14,965 nt of DNA from Oscillospiraceae bacterium. Lineage in GTDB: Bacteria; Bacillota; Clostridia; Oscillospirales; Acutalibacteraceae. The notes under the pieces were generated by a model. That model did not search any database. It was not told the origin of the DNA and worked only from the letters and a program-made list of their open reading frames with translations. The stretch spans positions 1 to 14,965 of the forward strand of contig JAQVYP010000028.1 in NCBI GenBank assembly GCA_029004655.1, given 5' to 3'. The first letter of the stretch is position 1. Each line of letters begins with the position of its first letter. The translations under genes were made by a program, and so were the position numbers. Shown piece by piece: positions 5,821 through 11,816 of the stretch.

Positions 5821-6843
5821 TTATGCCTTTTTGGCAATATTAATTTTCTGAACTAGCGAGCCAAAGTTACGAATAGCTTTTGTTTGCTTTTTTTCGAGAG
5901 CTCCGGCAGTATTAAGAACAGCACCGCAGATAAATGTAATGTTAACCGATCTTGGAACCTCAGCACTGATACGAGGAGCAATTTTATACTTTAATTGTGT
6001 TTGATTGCCAAGCACAACGCCGTCTGTATTAAATACCACTATATCGGTTTGATAAGTGTGTTGATCAAGATTAGTAGAAGGGTTGATAATTTTACTTGCT
6101 AAACGCTTAAATGGAGATTGCGCAATAACTTCAATAGGATATGCAACTTGTGCGCCATCACCGCCATTACTTTGTATTTTCATGCCAAGTAAATTGGTTG
6201 GATTGTACATTAAAAATGCGTAAAATTCAGAGATATCGTAAGGACTGCCACTTGCCGCTAATGTTAAACCATTTTTGATAAAATCTTCGCCAGCACCTGC
6301 AAAATACCCATCCTGGATCATACCTTTTCCTTTTTCTGTTGTGAGCCATTTTGATGAATCAAAAATGAGAAAATCCTTTTCCGGTACACCTGTATCAAGC
6401 GCTTCGGCTGCAATTTTTTTTGTGATAGCTTTTTCAAATTCGATCAATCTCATAAATGCACTACCGTACTCAGGAGTCCAAAGATAACCGGGAGTTAACA
6501 AAATTTCTTTGGCATCAGCTGAAGAGTTTGTAATGTTCATTGTAAATTGACGATAAACGCTTTTAGCCTCTGTTACAAAGCTTGCGTTAAACGCTCCGTC
6601 AAAATCAACAAAATCATCATTTCCGCCGTCGTAAAAATCCTCTGATCCCTCAAAGCTCATATTTTCTCGTACAATTTGTAAAACCTCTTGTTTTTCGTGT
6701 GGGGTTAAGCTTTTACCAAAACCAACCATTGGCCCCGTGGCCATAATAACAGCGCCAGCTGCAACAGCATCGCCACTAAATAAAGAAAATCCGGCTAAAA
6801 CTACGCCGATTAAACCGATAAGAACTAAAATACTTTTTTTCAT
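5821..6843 (-). CDS. Candidate major capsid protein (jelly-roll type suspected)
   Basis: A 340-residue protein and the largest product of the structural operon. It begins with two hydrophobic stretches (about 3-19 and 26-41), then a soluble, beta-rich body. Stretches such as DFYDGGNDDFVDFDG (about 71-85), FYAFLMYNPTNLLGMKIQSN and SVNITFICGAVLNTAGALE resemble, from memory, capsid proteins of tailless Bacteroidota phages in the FLiP (Flavobacterium lipid-containing phage) neighbourhood, whose capsid protein has a double jelly-roll. The resemblance is not proven here. Being followed at once by a strong hairpin also suits a highly expressed structural gene. The membrane-like N-terminus is unusual for a capsid protein: it may be cleaved, anchor the protein to the internal membrane, or be bypassed by starts at Met34 or Met39. 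Confidence 0.65.
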   Translation of the reverse strand: MKKSILVLIGLIGVVLAGFSLFSGDAVAAGAVIMATGPMVGFGKSLTPHEKQEVLQIVRENMSFEGSEDFYDGGNDDFVDFDGAFNASFVTEAKSVYRQFTMNITNSSADAKEILLTPGYLWTPEYGSAFMRLIEFEKAITKKIAAEALDTGVPEKDFLIFDSSKWLTTEKGKGMIQDGYFAGAGEDFIKNGLTLAASGSPYDISEFYAFLMYNPTNLLGMKIQSNGGDGAQVAYPIEVIAQSPFKRLASKIINPSTNLDQHTYQTDIVVFNTDGVVLGNQTQLKYKIAPRISAEVPRSVNITFICGAVLNTAGALEKKQTKAIRNFGSLVQKINIAKKA

Positions 6844-6884
6844 TTCTGTAAATTTTAAATTAAACTTTTGTTTTTTTTCGGCAA

Positions 6885-7094
6885 TTAGGCCGTTTTTTTG
6901 TTAAATGATAAAGAACTCTTAATCATTGTTTTTTGCTCTCCGTCTTCCTCTACTGTAACAAGCTCTTGACGTGTGAAATACTTAATAAGCATCATCACAA
7001 CAACAAAAACAACTGCTACGAATACAATAGTTTGTAAGCTAACCGCCTTACTAACTCCTTTTGTTACATCTGCAACTGGTTTGGGTGTGTCCAT
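6885..7094 (-). CDS. 69-residue single-TM protein, first gene of the structural operon
   Basis: A short N-terminal head (MDTPKPVADVTKGVSKAVS) leads into a transmembrane helix (about 22-40, IVFVAVVFVVVMMLI) and an acidic/polar C-terminal tail (VTVEEDGEQK then SSLSFNKK). I chose the start at 7094. An upstream ATG at 7139 adds 15 residues but sits at the likely transcription start, so it is less probable. It precedes the capsid gene by 41 bases. Likely a membrane component of the virion; no family is recognised. Confidence 0.65.
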   Translation of the reverse strand: MDTPKPVADVTKGVSKAVSLQTIVFVAVVFVVVMMLIKYFTRQELVTVEEDGEQKTMIKSSLSFNKKTA

Positions 7095-7136
7095 TTTTAA
7101 ACATTTTAAATTAAACTTAATATTACTTTCGAGCAA

Positions 7137-7168
7137 CAATATTAAGGCTTAATTTAACTCATGTCAAT
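7137..7168 (-). promoter_or_regulatory. Weak candidate promoter of the structural operon
   Basis: On the minus strand ATTG (7168-7165) is followed after 20 bases by TAATATTG (7144-7137), each one mismatch from the Bacteroidota consensus TTTG and TAnnTTTG. No better match exists between the divergent genes. A degenerate promoter would suit a late operon that needs an activator. Confidence 0.3.
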
Positions 7169-7179
7169 AGCTGTGCTTA

Positions 7180-7235
7180 TCTATGCTTGTTTATGTCGTT
7201 TTATGCTCTGTTTTGTTGCGTTTTGTTGTTTTATG
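7180..7235. repeat. Degenerate T/G-rich repeats in the divergent control region
   Basis: One strand is almost pure T/G with recurring TTTATG or TTTTATG (7190-7195, 7199-7205, 7229-7235) and TTTTGTTG (7211-7218, 7221-7228) units, spaced about 9-10 bases apart over part of the stretch. It sits just upstream of the weak structural-operon promoter and could bind a late activator or other regulator. The repeats are imperfect, so low-complexity sequence is a fair alternative. Confidence 0.35.
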
Positions 7236-7244
7236 TAAAATATA

Positions 7245-7276
7245 TTTCATTTATAAAAGAATTATTATTATATTTG
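7245..7276 (+). promoter_or_regulatory. Candidate promoter of the Panacea toxin-antitoxin-like pair
   Basis: TATATTTG at 7269-7276 matches the Bacteroidota -7 consensus. The upstream element is TTTC (7245-7248), 20 bases away, one mismatch from TTTG. Transcription would begin near 7283, giving a leader of about 40 bases before the ATG at 7323. Confidence 0.55.
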
Positions 7277-7322
7277 TACCATAAAATTAGTACAGTTTTA
7301 TAACCAACAGCAAACACAAGAG

Positions 7323-7877
7323 ATGCAGAGACAAGAACAAATAGATAAAATTGGTAACGCAATAATCTATTTAACCAAAAAAATGGGACCGTCCTCAAAA
7401 ACTAAAATATTAAAGCTTTTATATAAGCTTGATGAAATTTCTATCAAAGACTCCGGTATTCCATTTTTTAATTTAGATTATAAAGCGTGGCGCTTTGGCC
7501 CGGTTGAACCAAACATTTACATAGACCTGTCGGACGGTCCTAATATTCTCAGCAATTATATTAAGATTGAGGATAAAGACTGCATGAAACTAATATCTCC
7601 GATTAAAGATTTTGATGATTTTGAATTTTCCGATTACAATATCGATTTAATGGATAAATTCATCCGGAGATATAAAGACAAAAGAGCCGAAGATCTTGTA
7701 AATCTAACACATGAAAAAGGGTCTCCATGGTGGAAAACTGCAAAAGAAAATAACGTTTTAGCACAATTACTAAACGGCGAAATAAACTCCACTGACTTTA
7801 AAATAGACCTTTCGAGACTTGTTAATAAAGATGCAAGAAAAAAATCAATTTACGAAAACTACACAGAACTATTTTAA
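7323..7877 (+). CDS. Panacea-domain (DUF4065 / SocA-like) protein, candidate antitoxin
   Basis: A 184-residue protein whose first 75 residues match the Panacea/DUF4065 pattern: IGNAIIYLTKK at 10-20, SSKTKILKLLYKLDE at 24-38, then a hydrophobic strand and the hallmark YKAWRFGPVEPNIY (53-66). The family includes SocA and the PanA antitoxins, which neutralise many unrelated toxins encoded beside them. The C-terminal half (100-184) is charged and helical. The next gene starts 5 bases after its stop, the two-gene arrangement expected of a PanAT pair. In a prophage it could act in stability or superinfection defence. The family call is good; the antitoxin role is inferred from the family and the partner. 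Confidence 0.8.
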   Translation: MQRQEQIDKIGNAIIYLTKKMGPSSKTKILKLLYKLDEISIKDSGIPFFNLDYKAWRFGPVEPNIYIDLSDGPNILSNYIKIEDKDCMKLISPIKDFDDFEFSDYNIDLMDKFIRRYKDKRAEDLVNLTHEKGSPWWKTAKENNVLAQLLNGEINSTDFKIDLSRLVNKDARKKSIYENYTELF

Positions 7878-7882
7878 AGAAT

Positions 7883-8332
7883 ATGCTTACTGTTGGCAAC
7901 CTTATCTATTTTACTCCTTTTTATTTTAAAAATGGTCAAAAACCAAAGCCCAAGTACTTCATTGTACTGTATAACAACAAAAACACAACAATATTAGGCA
8001 GTTTACCAACCAGGGTTGATAATGTTCCGCGTGCAGCAAATAAAATTTTTGGCTGCATCAATTTACCCGAAGACTGTTTTAATTGCTTTTTCATCCCAAG
8101 CACAATAGAATTTACAGAATGTGGTTTTAAATTCCCTCAAACAACATACATTTATGCAGAGCAAATGTATGAAGAAAACATAAAAACACTGGAAAGCAAC
8201 CACAAAACAAATGGCGTAGATTACCAAATAATCGGCAAGGTAAAAAAGGAAATATTTAATGATATAATTAAATGCTTTAAAATCTCAAATGTAGGCAAAC
8301 GCGGTTACAAAAAATTACTCCAACAAATCTAA
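7883..8332 (+). CDS. Candidate toxin partner of the Panacea protein
   Basis: A 149-residue protein with no membrane segment. The N-terminus (VGNLIYFTPFYFKNGQKPKP then KYFIVLYNNKN and TTILGSLPTR) has the strand pattern and polar loop of PemK/MazF-type SH3-like barrels, which often start with a G-D/N-[IL]-[IV] strand followed by a K-P-[RK] loop and a hydrophobic strand. The middle has an FIP and Cys-rich segment; the C-terminus is basic (KCFKISNVGKRGYKKLLQQI). The resemblance is only by eye and catalytic residues cannot be assigned. Coupling to the Panacea gene with a 5-base gap is the main evidence for a toxin role. An accessory phage protein is the alternative. Confidence 0.55.
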   Translation: MLTVGNLIYFTPFYFKNGQKPKPKYFIVLYNNKNTTILGSLPTRVDNVPRAANKIFGCINLPEDCFNCFFIPSTIEFTECGFKFPQTTYIYAEQMYEENIKTLESNHKTNGVDYQIIGKVKKEIFNDIIKCFKISNVGKRGYKKLLQQI

Positions 8333-8385
8333 AACCCACATAAAATAAAAACCCTAAAACACTGGTAATGAGGCTGTTAAAAACA

Positions 8386-8532
8386 AGTAACGAATAAAAT
8401 AACGAATATAGGGGCGAAAATCAACGAATAAAATAACGAATATAACCAATTGATTTACAGTATTTTACATATATTAGTAACGAATAAAATAACGAATATA
8501 GGGGCAAAAATCAACGAATAAAATAACGAATA
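8386..8532. repeat. Iteron-like array of eight AACGAATA boxes; candidate replication origin
   Basis: Eight exact AACGAATA boxes start at 8389, 8401, 8423, 8435, 8479, 8491, 8513 and 8525. They pair into four copies of AACGAATAAAATAACGAATA (8389, 8423, 8479, 8513). Box spacing is 12 within a copy, and copies lie 34 bases apart within each half. The halves (8386-8442 and 8476-8532) are a 57-base duplication with one difference (G8416 against A8506), offset by 90 bases. All boxes are in the same orientation, and an AT-rich tract follows: the layout of an iteron origin. No gene overlaps. An operator array for a regulator is the main alternative. Bases 8333-8385 contain nothing recognised. Confidence 0.7.
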
Positions 8533-8641
8533 CACCTATTAATAAATTAATATATTAATTACTTTTAATTAAGAGGATTAAAAAAGTTTTAATTTTTGTT
8601 TATTTTTTTTTGAGGAAAAAGCAAAGAAATTAAGAAAAAAA
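8533..8641. other. AT-rich tract beside the iterons, candidate unwinding element
   Basis: Immediately after the last iteron the sequence is almost pure A/T with a perfect 16-bp palindrome, AATTAATATATTAATT (8545-8560), then a T-run (about 8580-8610) and a purine-rich A/G stretch to about 8670. Easily melted DNA next to iterons is typical of origins. No coding frame was found here. Confidence 0.45.
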
Positions 8642-8648
8642 GAAAAAA

Positions 8649-8680
8649 GTTGCGCGAAAAAAGAAAAAGGATTAATTTTG
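8649..8680 (+). promoter_or_regulatory. Candidate promoter of the PIN toxin-antitoxin pair
   Basis: TAATTTTG at 8673-8680 matches TAnnTTTG, with GTTG (8649-8652) 20 bases upstream, one mismatch from TTTG. Transcription would begin near 8687, a short leader before the ATG at 8704. Confidence 0.5.
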
Positions 8681-8703
8681 CATAAATCTCAAAACTTAAA
8701 AAG

Positions 8704-8847
8704 ATGAAAAAAAGTAAATCAAAAACAACTAAACCGGTTTTGGAAATTAACAAAACCAAAAAAAGGAAAAAGCCGCTAAATATGTTTGGCTTTTTAAAAG
8801 GTAAAATATTTTACAAGGGAAAAGAAGATGTGTTTAACTTAGCATAA
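8704..8847 (+). CDS. 47-residue Lys-rich peptide, candidate mini-antitoxin
   Basis: A short frame ending 7 bases before the PIN-domain gene. Residues 1-25 are very Lys-rich (KKSKSKTTK, then KTKKRKK). Residues 27-46 read MFGFLKGKIFYKGKEDVFNL. This resembles the C-terminal toxin-binding segment of DUF2281-type antitoxins (FGxxKGKI followed by an acidic/aromatic stretch), which pair with PIN toxins of the Sll0205-like group. The DNA-binding domain usual in such antitoxins is missing, so this may be a minimal antitoxin whose basic arm replaces it, or a truncated gene. Promoter, ATG and tight coupling to the toxin argue that it is expressed. Confidence 0.6.
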   Translation: MKKSKSKTTKPVLEINKTKKRKKPLNMFGFLKGKIFYKGKEDVFNLA

Positions 8848-8854
8848 ATTAGCC

Positions 8855-9268
8855 ATGGCAAGAATCAGAAGATATTTACTCGACACACATGTTATTTTAT
8901 GGTATCTTTCGGGCGACGAAAGATTACCCGAAGACATACGCAACTCAATTGACTATTACGAAAATGAGTACTGGTTTAGTATTGAGAGCATGAAAGAAAT
9001 TGTTGCACTAAAAAAAGCCGGACGCATTAAACAAATATCGGCATTAGAGATTTTAAAAGCGCTAAAACAAATGCACATCAAAGGCGCATTGTTTGATGAA
9101 GGAGATCTATTGATTTTAGAAAATATTCCATTGGACAAAAAACACCAGGACCCTATCGACCTTGCACTAATTTCTACTGCAATAGAATTAGGCGCAACTC
9201 TTGTAAGTGCTGATACAAAATTTCCATCGTATCGCGAACACGGTTTAAGCTTACTCGAAATAGCTTAA
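8855..9268 (+). CDS. PIN-domain ribonuclease toxin (VapC-like, Sll0205-type)
   Basis: A 137-residue single-domain PIN protein, the normal length for VapC-like toxins. Acidic active-site residues are visible: Asp10 (LLDTHVILWYL), Glu48 in the SIESMKEI segment, Asp99 and Asp102 (QDPIDLALI), and Asp120 (LVSAD). The C-terminal FPSYREHGL is typical of the Sll0205-like branch. The family cleaves specific RNAs, often tRNA, with Mg2+, and is held inactive by a co-encoded antitoxin, here probably the 47-residue peptide upstream. Its TAA stop shares the TTAA tetranucleotide with the stop of the convergent GIY-YIG gene. It likely serves in prophage maintenance or host takeover control. Confidence 0.87.
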   Translation: MARIRRYLLDTHVILWYLSGDERLPEDIRNSIDYYENEYWFSIESMKEIVALKKAGRIKQISALEILKALKQMHIKGALFDEGDLLILENIPLDKKHQDPIDLALISTAIELGATLVSADTKFPSYREHGLSLLEIA

Positions 9269-9585
9269 TCTAAAGCCGTTGGCCTAGCTTTAAAAACATA
9301 AACAAATTTGCTCTCGTCGGTAGCTCCACGGGAGCCTATTTTATTTAATGTGCCTTTGTTTGTGAAATAAGTTTCTATACTACAAGCTATTTCTTTGTTG
9401 TAAGCATAAAAACTTTTAAAATATTTTAAATCACCAAACTTTTTTTCATGTTCGTGCTTTCTGCGCTCAACATCACAAGTTACACCAATATACCATCTAT
9501 TGTGGTCGGTGTAAATAAGACTATTGTCTTTAACATGTTTGTTTATCTTAGCTAATATGCTACGATAGGTTTTTGATACTGCCAT
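9265..9585 (-). CDS. GIY-YIG-like nuclease-domain protein
   Basis: A 106-residue protein matching the GIY-YIG fold: the first strand motif appears as SLIY (22-25), the second as WYIG (31-34), followed by the expected Arg (41/42 in ERRKHEH) and a later Glu71 in SIETYF with downstream KGTLNKIG. The first motif is not the canonical GIY, so activity is uncertain. Such small proteins are found in phages and mobile elements; the role here could be DNA cleavage or regulation. It is the last gene of the repressor operon, two bases after the unknown 107-residue gene, and ends in a TTAA shared with the PIN toxin gene. Confidence 0.68.
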   Translation of the reverse strand: MAVSKTYRSILAKINKHVKDNSLIYTDHNRWYIGVTCDVERRKHEHEKKFGDLKYFKSFYAYNKEIACSIETYFTNKGTLNKIGSRGATDESKFVYVFKARPTALD

Positions 9586-9587
9586 AA

Positions 9588-9911
9588 TTATTCATTTTGA
9601 GGGTAAAAATCGGTTAAATAACCTACGATAAATTGTTTGATATTATCTAATTCTGAGGTACTATTGTCATCACATTGGCTTTCAGTAAAATAAACTTCAA
9701 TTACGTTTAATTGCATAGTTGCCTTTGTATTTAAATATATAGAACATTTACCTGGCTGTGTAAAGTAGATACCTTCTAATCTCGTAAACTCAAATTCTTT
9801 ATCATAGCCAAAACCTTTTTTATTTTCAATTATATTTTTATGATCTCCTCTTTTTACTTCTTTAAGAAAATCTTCATATTTGTTTATGTTTATAAATAAT
9901 CTATCTTTCAT
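9588..9911 (-). CDS. Unknown protein in the repressor operon
   Basis: A 107-residue soluble protein that I do not recognise. It has a basic N-terminal half (KEVKRGDHKNIIENKKG) and an acidic C-terminal region (TESQCDDNSTSELDNIK), with several predicted strands between (GIYFTQPGKCSIYLNT, MQLNVIEVYF). No membrane segment or catalytic motif is visible. Its start overlaps the last 11 bases of the repressor gene and its stop lies two bases before the GIY-YIG-like gene, so it is probably translated with them and expressed in lysogeny. A repressor-controlling or superinfection function is possible but only by position. Confidence 0.62.
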   Translation of the reverse strand: MKDRLFININKYEDFLKEVKRGDHKNIIENKKGFGYDKEFEFTRLEGIYFTQPGKCSIYLNTKATMQLNVIEVYFTESQCDDNSTSELDNIKQFIVGYLTDFYPQNE

Positions 9912-10233
9912 TATAAATTGTTTTTATTATTTTTTCTCTTAAATTCACTTTTGCGATATCGGCATCTGATAGTTTGATCGCTATAAAAATTTCATTTGAT
10001 ACTGAATGAGTGATTAGTATCTTCTCTATTGTTTCTGGACTTAATAAATCTTGAAAAAAGTCGTAATCCAAAACCTGTCCGATTTTTTTCAACAGATCTG
10101 TATCTATCGAATCTCTTTTAAAGATATCATATACATTGCTTCTTTCTTTATTGATGAGTTTTGCGAATTCTGTAACATCCATATTTACAGCCTTTACTCT
10201 CTCTCTAATAAGTGTTCCAATTTTTTTACTCAT
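9901..10233 (-). CDS. Cro/CI-type HTH repressor
   Basis: A 110-residue protein with an XRE-type helix-turn-helix at about 5-62: IGTLIRERVKAVNMDVTEFA leads into KLINKERSNVYDIFKRDSID and LLKKIGQVLDYDFF. The C-terminal half (65-110) would be the dimerisation part; it has no S24 autoprotease motif. I chose the start at 10233 (MSKKIG); the 10 extra residues of the longer frame from 10263 cover a palindromic region and are probably untranslated. It diverges from the right operon across 161 bases containing TTGAT/ATCAA palindromes, so it likely represses that operon and itself to maintain lysogeny. The absence of a cleavage domain suggests induction by an antirepressor or another signal rather than RecA-driven cleavage. 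Confidence 0.82.
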   Translation of the reverse strand: MSKKIGTLIRERVKAVNMDVTEFAKLINKERSNVYDIFKRDSIDTDLLKKIGQVLDYDFFQDLLSPETIEKILITHSVSNEIFIAIKLSDADIAKVNLREKIIKTIYNER

Positions 10234-10252
10234 AATGTTTAAAGTTAAGTTG

Positions 10253-10327
10253 TTGATAATCAATGTGTTTTGAGATTTTTATAATTTTATTTGATTTTTT
10301 ATCAAATTTTATTTGCATTTATCTCAA
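10253..10327. promoter_or_regulatory. Nested palindromes between repressor and right operon, candidate operators
   Basis: Three inverted repeats with related half-sites: TTGATAATCAA (10253-10263); ATTTGAT and ATCAAAT (10289-10295, 10301-10307, 5-base spacer); and TTGAGAT with ATCTCAA (10270-10276, 10321-10327). The last two share a centre near 10298. In addition AATTTTATTTG occurs twice 22 bases apart (10283, 10305). The inner palindrome abuts the -33 element of the right promoter, and the first lies near the repressor start, as expected for repressor operators. Confidence 0.6.
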
Positions 10328-10344
10328 TTTGTTTACTATATTTG
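10312..10344 (+). promoter_or_regulatory. Promoter of the right (replication) operon
   Basis: TTTG (10312-10315), a 21-base spacer and TATATTTG (10337-10344) match the Bacteroidota vegetative promoter consensus at every defined position; it is the best promoter in the window. Transcription would begin near 10350, about 45 bases before the first ATG. Palindromes overlap and flank it, consistent with control by the divergent repressor. Confidence 0.75.
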
Positions 10345-10394
10345 TAAAAGTTTTCTTTTATAAATAACGATTAAACAACTAAAAACAATATAAT

Positions 10395-10769
10395 ATGAAG
10401 ACACCGGAACAAATTCAAAGACACATTGATGCTTATATCGAGCAAATGAAGTACACCGTAAAGGATGGACAACAGATAAAAAAAGAAGATGCTTATTTGG
10501 GAAATCTCAAAAGGTTTAAGATTTATTTAGAAACATCTCCACGCGAAGAATTTATTGTAAATCAGTTAAAAGAAACTCAAAAAAGAATTGAGTTCATAAA
10601 CGATCACGAAAATTTTAAAGAGTGGCGTTCATCTAATCAATCAAAAATAAATGGAATGCTACCAATGGAACAAAAACGAGCTTATGAAGTTGCGATGGAA
10701 TTACCAAAACACATGCGCCGTCAGCGAGCTCTTGAATTTATTCTTGACGACGAATTAGTAAAAAATTAA
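10395..10769 (+). CDS. Unknown protein, first gene of the right operon
   Basis: A 124-residue hydrophilic, mostly helical protein rich in Lys, Glu, Gln and Arg; no family recognised. The C-terminal half (MLPMEQKRAYEVAMELPKHM then RRQRALEFILDDEL) suggests an amphipathic helix pair, possibly for DNA or protein binding. It is the first gene after the repressor-flanked promoter, a place where phages often encode a Cro-like or early regulator, but no helix-turn-helix is evident. The next gene starts 10 bases after its stop. Confidence 0.65.
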   Translation: MKTPEQIQRHIDAYIEQMKYTVKDGQQIKKEDAYLGNLKRFKIYLETSPREEFIVNQLKETQKRIEFINDHENFKEWRSSNQSKINGMLPMEQKRAYEVAMELPKHMRRQRALEFILDDELVKN

Positions 10770-10779
10770 ACATACAACT

Positions 10780-11085
10780 ATGGAAGATGTGCAATTAAAA
10801 TTAAAGCAGTTTGACAACAGCTTGCCACACGATCAGTTGAGGCTTATCTACAAAGAACTAATTGATATTAAGTACAACAAAAGCGATTTACCGCCTGAGG
10901 TAACAGAAAGGGAATATCAAGTTACGGAGGCCGCACGCTGGGTTAAAAAATCTGCATCGTGGATAAGAAAAAAAATATACGACGGCGCTGTTCCTATGCG
11001 AAAAAATAATAAAGGAAAATGGGTTTTAAGCTGGGACGATATTCAAGAATTATTAAAAATAGCAAATGATAAGTACAGTAAATAA
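10780..11085 (+). CDS. Excisionase-like HTH DNA-binding protein
   Basis: A 101-residue protein. Residues about 45-93 form a MerR/excisionase-type winged HTH: YQVTEAARWVKKSASWIRKK, then IYDGAVPMRKNNKGKWVLSW and DDIQELL. This is the HTH_17 pattern: a helix pair, an invariant-looking wing, then an aromatic/acid strand (WVLSWDDI). The N-terminal 40 residues are an extra helical segment. It may be the recombination directionality factor working with the integrase, although it is far from it, or an early regulator or origin-binding protein. Its stop overlaps the next start (TAATG), so translation is coupled to the replication gene. Confidence 0.7.
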   Translation: MEDVQLKLKQFDNSLPHDQLRLIYKELIDIKYNKSDLPPEVTEREYQVTEAARWVKKSASWIRKKIYDGAVPMRKNNKGKWVLSWDDIQELLKIANDKYSK

Positions 11086-11504
11086 TGCAAGGTTACACCA
11101 TATTGCAAAACGCCGTAAAGAATACTTATATATGGAAAAATCGGAATTATAAAGATTTTTGGATTGATATTATGATGCAAGTTAGACCACAGGAAAATAC
11201 GCTTATAATCAGAGGTAAACAAGTTATTTTACCTCCGCATACTGTTTGTATTTCTGTTTACAAAACAGGTATTCCCGGTTTAACTGAACAAAAAGCCCGA
11301 ACCATGTTAAAAAAACTCGAAGCAGACGGATATATAAAGGTGTGTACGGTTAGCAGGCGAACATATATTACCATACTCGACACCGATTTATATAAGTATC
11401 CTAAAACGAAAACCAAAACGAATACGGCAAAATCGGGAACCAAGCAGCCCGAAATGTGGAGCGATGATTTTGATTATATAAACAAAAAAATAGAAATGCT
11501 ATGA
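11085..11504 (+). CDS. Winged-helix replisome-organiser-like protein
   Basis: A 139-residue protein resembling the N-terminal winged-helix domain of phage replication initiators or replisome organisers: DFWIDIMMQVRPQENTLIIRG (24-44), a turn of the 'LPPHTVCIS' kind, then helices (GLTEQKARTMLKKLEADGYI) and a wing (KVCTVSRRTYITI). After a Lys/Thr-rich linker (105-120) it ends in a short acidic/basic tail (DDFDYINKKIEML) that could contact a helicase loader. The DnaC-like loader is encoded two genes downstream, the usual neighbour. It may bind the AACGAATA repeats, but this is a guess. Start and stop overlap both neighbours (TAATG, ATGA). Confidence 0.66.
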   Translation: MQGYTILQNAVKNTYIWKNRNYKDFWIDIMMQVRPQENTLIIRGKQVILPPHTVCISVYKTGIPGLTEQKARTMLKKLEADGYIKVCTVSRRTYITILDTDLYKYPKTKTKTNTAKSGTKQPEMWSDDFDYINKKIEML

Positions 11505-11815
11505 GAAAAAGAGACCCCTACAAAGTAGTTATTAGTGTTGAGGAGTTTGCAAAAATGAGCTCTTCGCAAGTGTGCGATATTCTTGTTAAAAACCGCAATT
11601 ATTGCATACAGGGCAATACGCCCGGAGTAGATAGGTGTATTATTGAGCCTGATTTTGTTTGTTGGTTTATTGACAATACTACAGGCGAAAGGCATACATT
11701 TAAAACACTAAAGCGAGCTGTTAGAGCTGCAAAAAAACAAGGCGGTTTAAATGTTCCTATTTATGATAATAATTCGATGATAATTGAGATTGTAGAACTA
11801 ATTAAACTAAGTTAA
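11501..11815 (+). CDS. Unknown protein between replication genes
   Basis: A 104-residue protein with mixed helix and strand and four Cys residues (Cys25, Cys34, Cys46, Cys54) that are not in a clear zinc-finger spacing. Notable parts are CDILVKNRNYCIQGNTPGVD, a strand pair ending FVCWFID, and a helix KTLKRAVRAAKKQGG. No family recognised. Its start overlaps the winged-helix gene (ATGA) and it stops one base before the helicase loader, so a replication-associated role is likely by position only. Confidence 0.66.
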   Translation: MRKRDPYKVVISVEEFAKMSSSQVCDILVKNRNYCIQGNTPGVDRCIIEPDFVCWFIDNTTGERHTFKTLKRAVRAAKKQGGLNVPIYDNNSMIIEIVELIKLS

Positions 11816-11816
11816 T

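Noticed and set aside
8386..8532. CRISPR array
   Set aside because: The intervals between repeats are not unique spacers (one whole half is duplicated), the unit is an 8-base box, and there are no cas genes.
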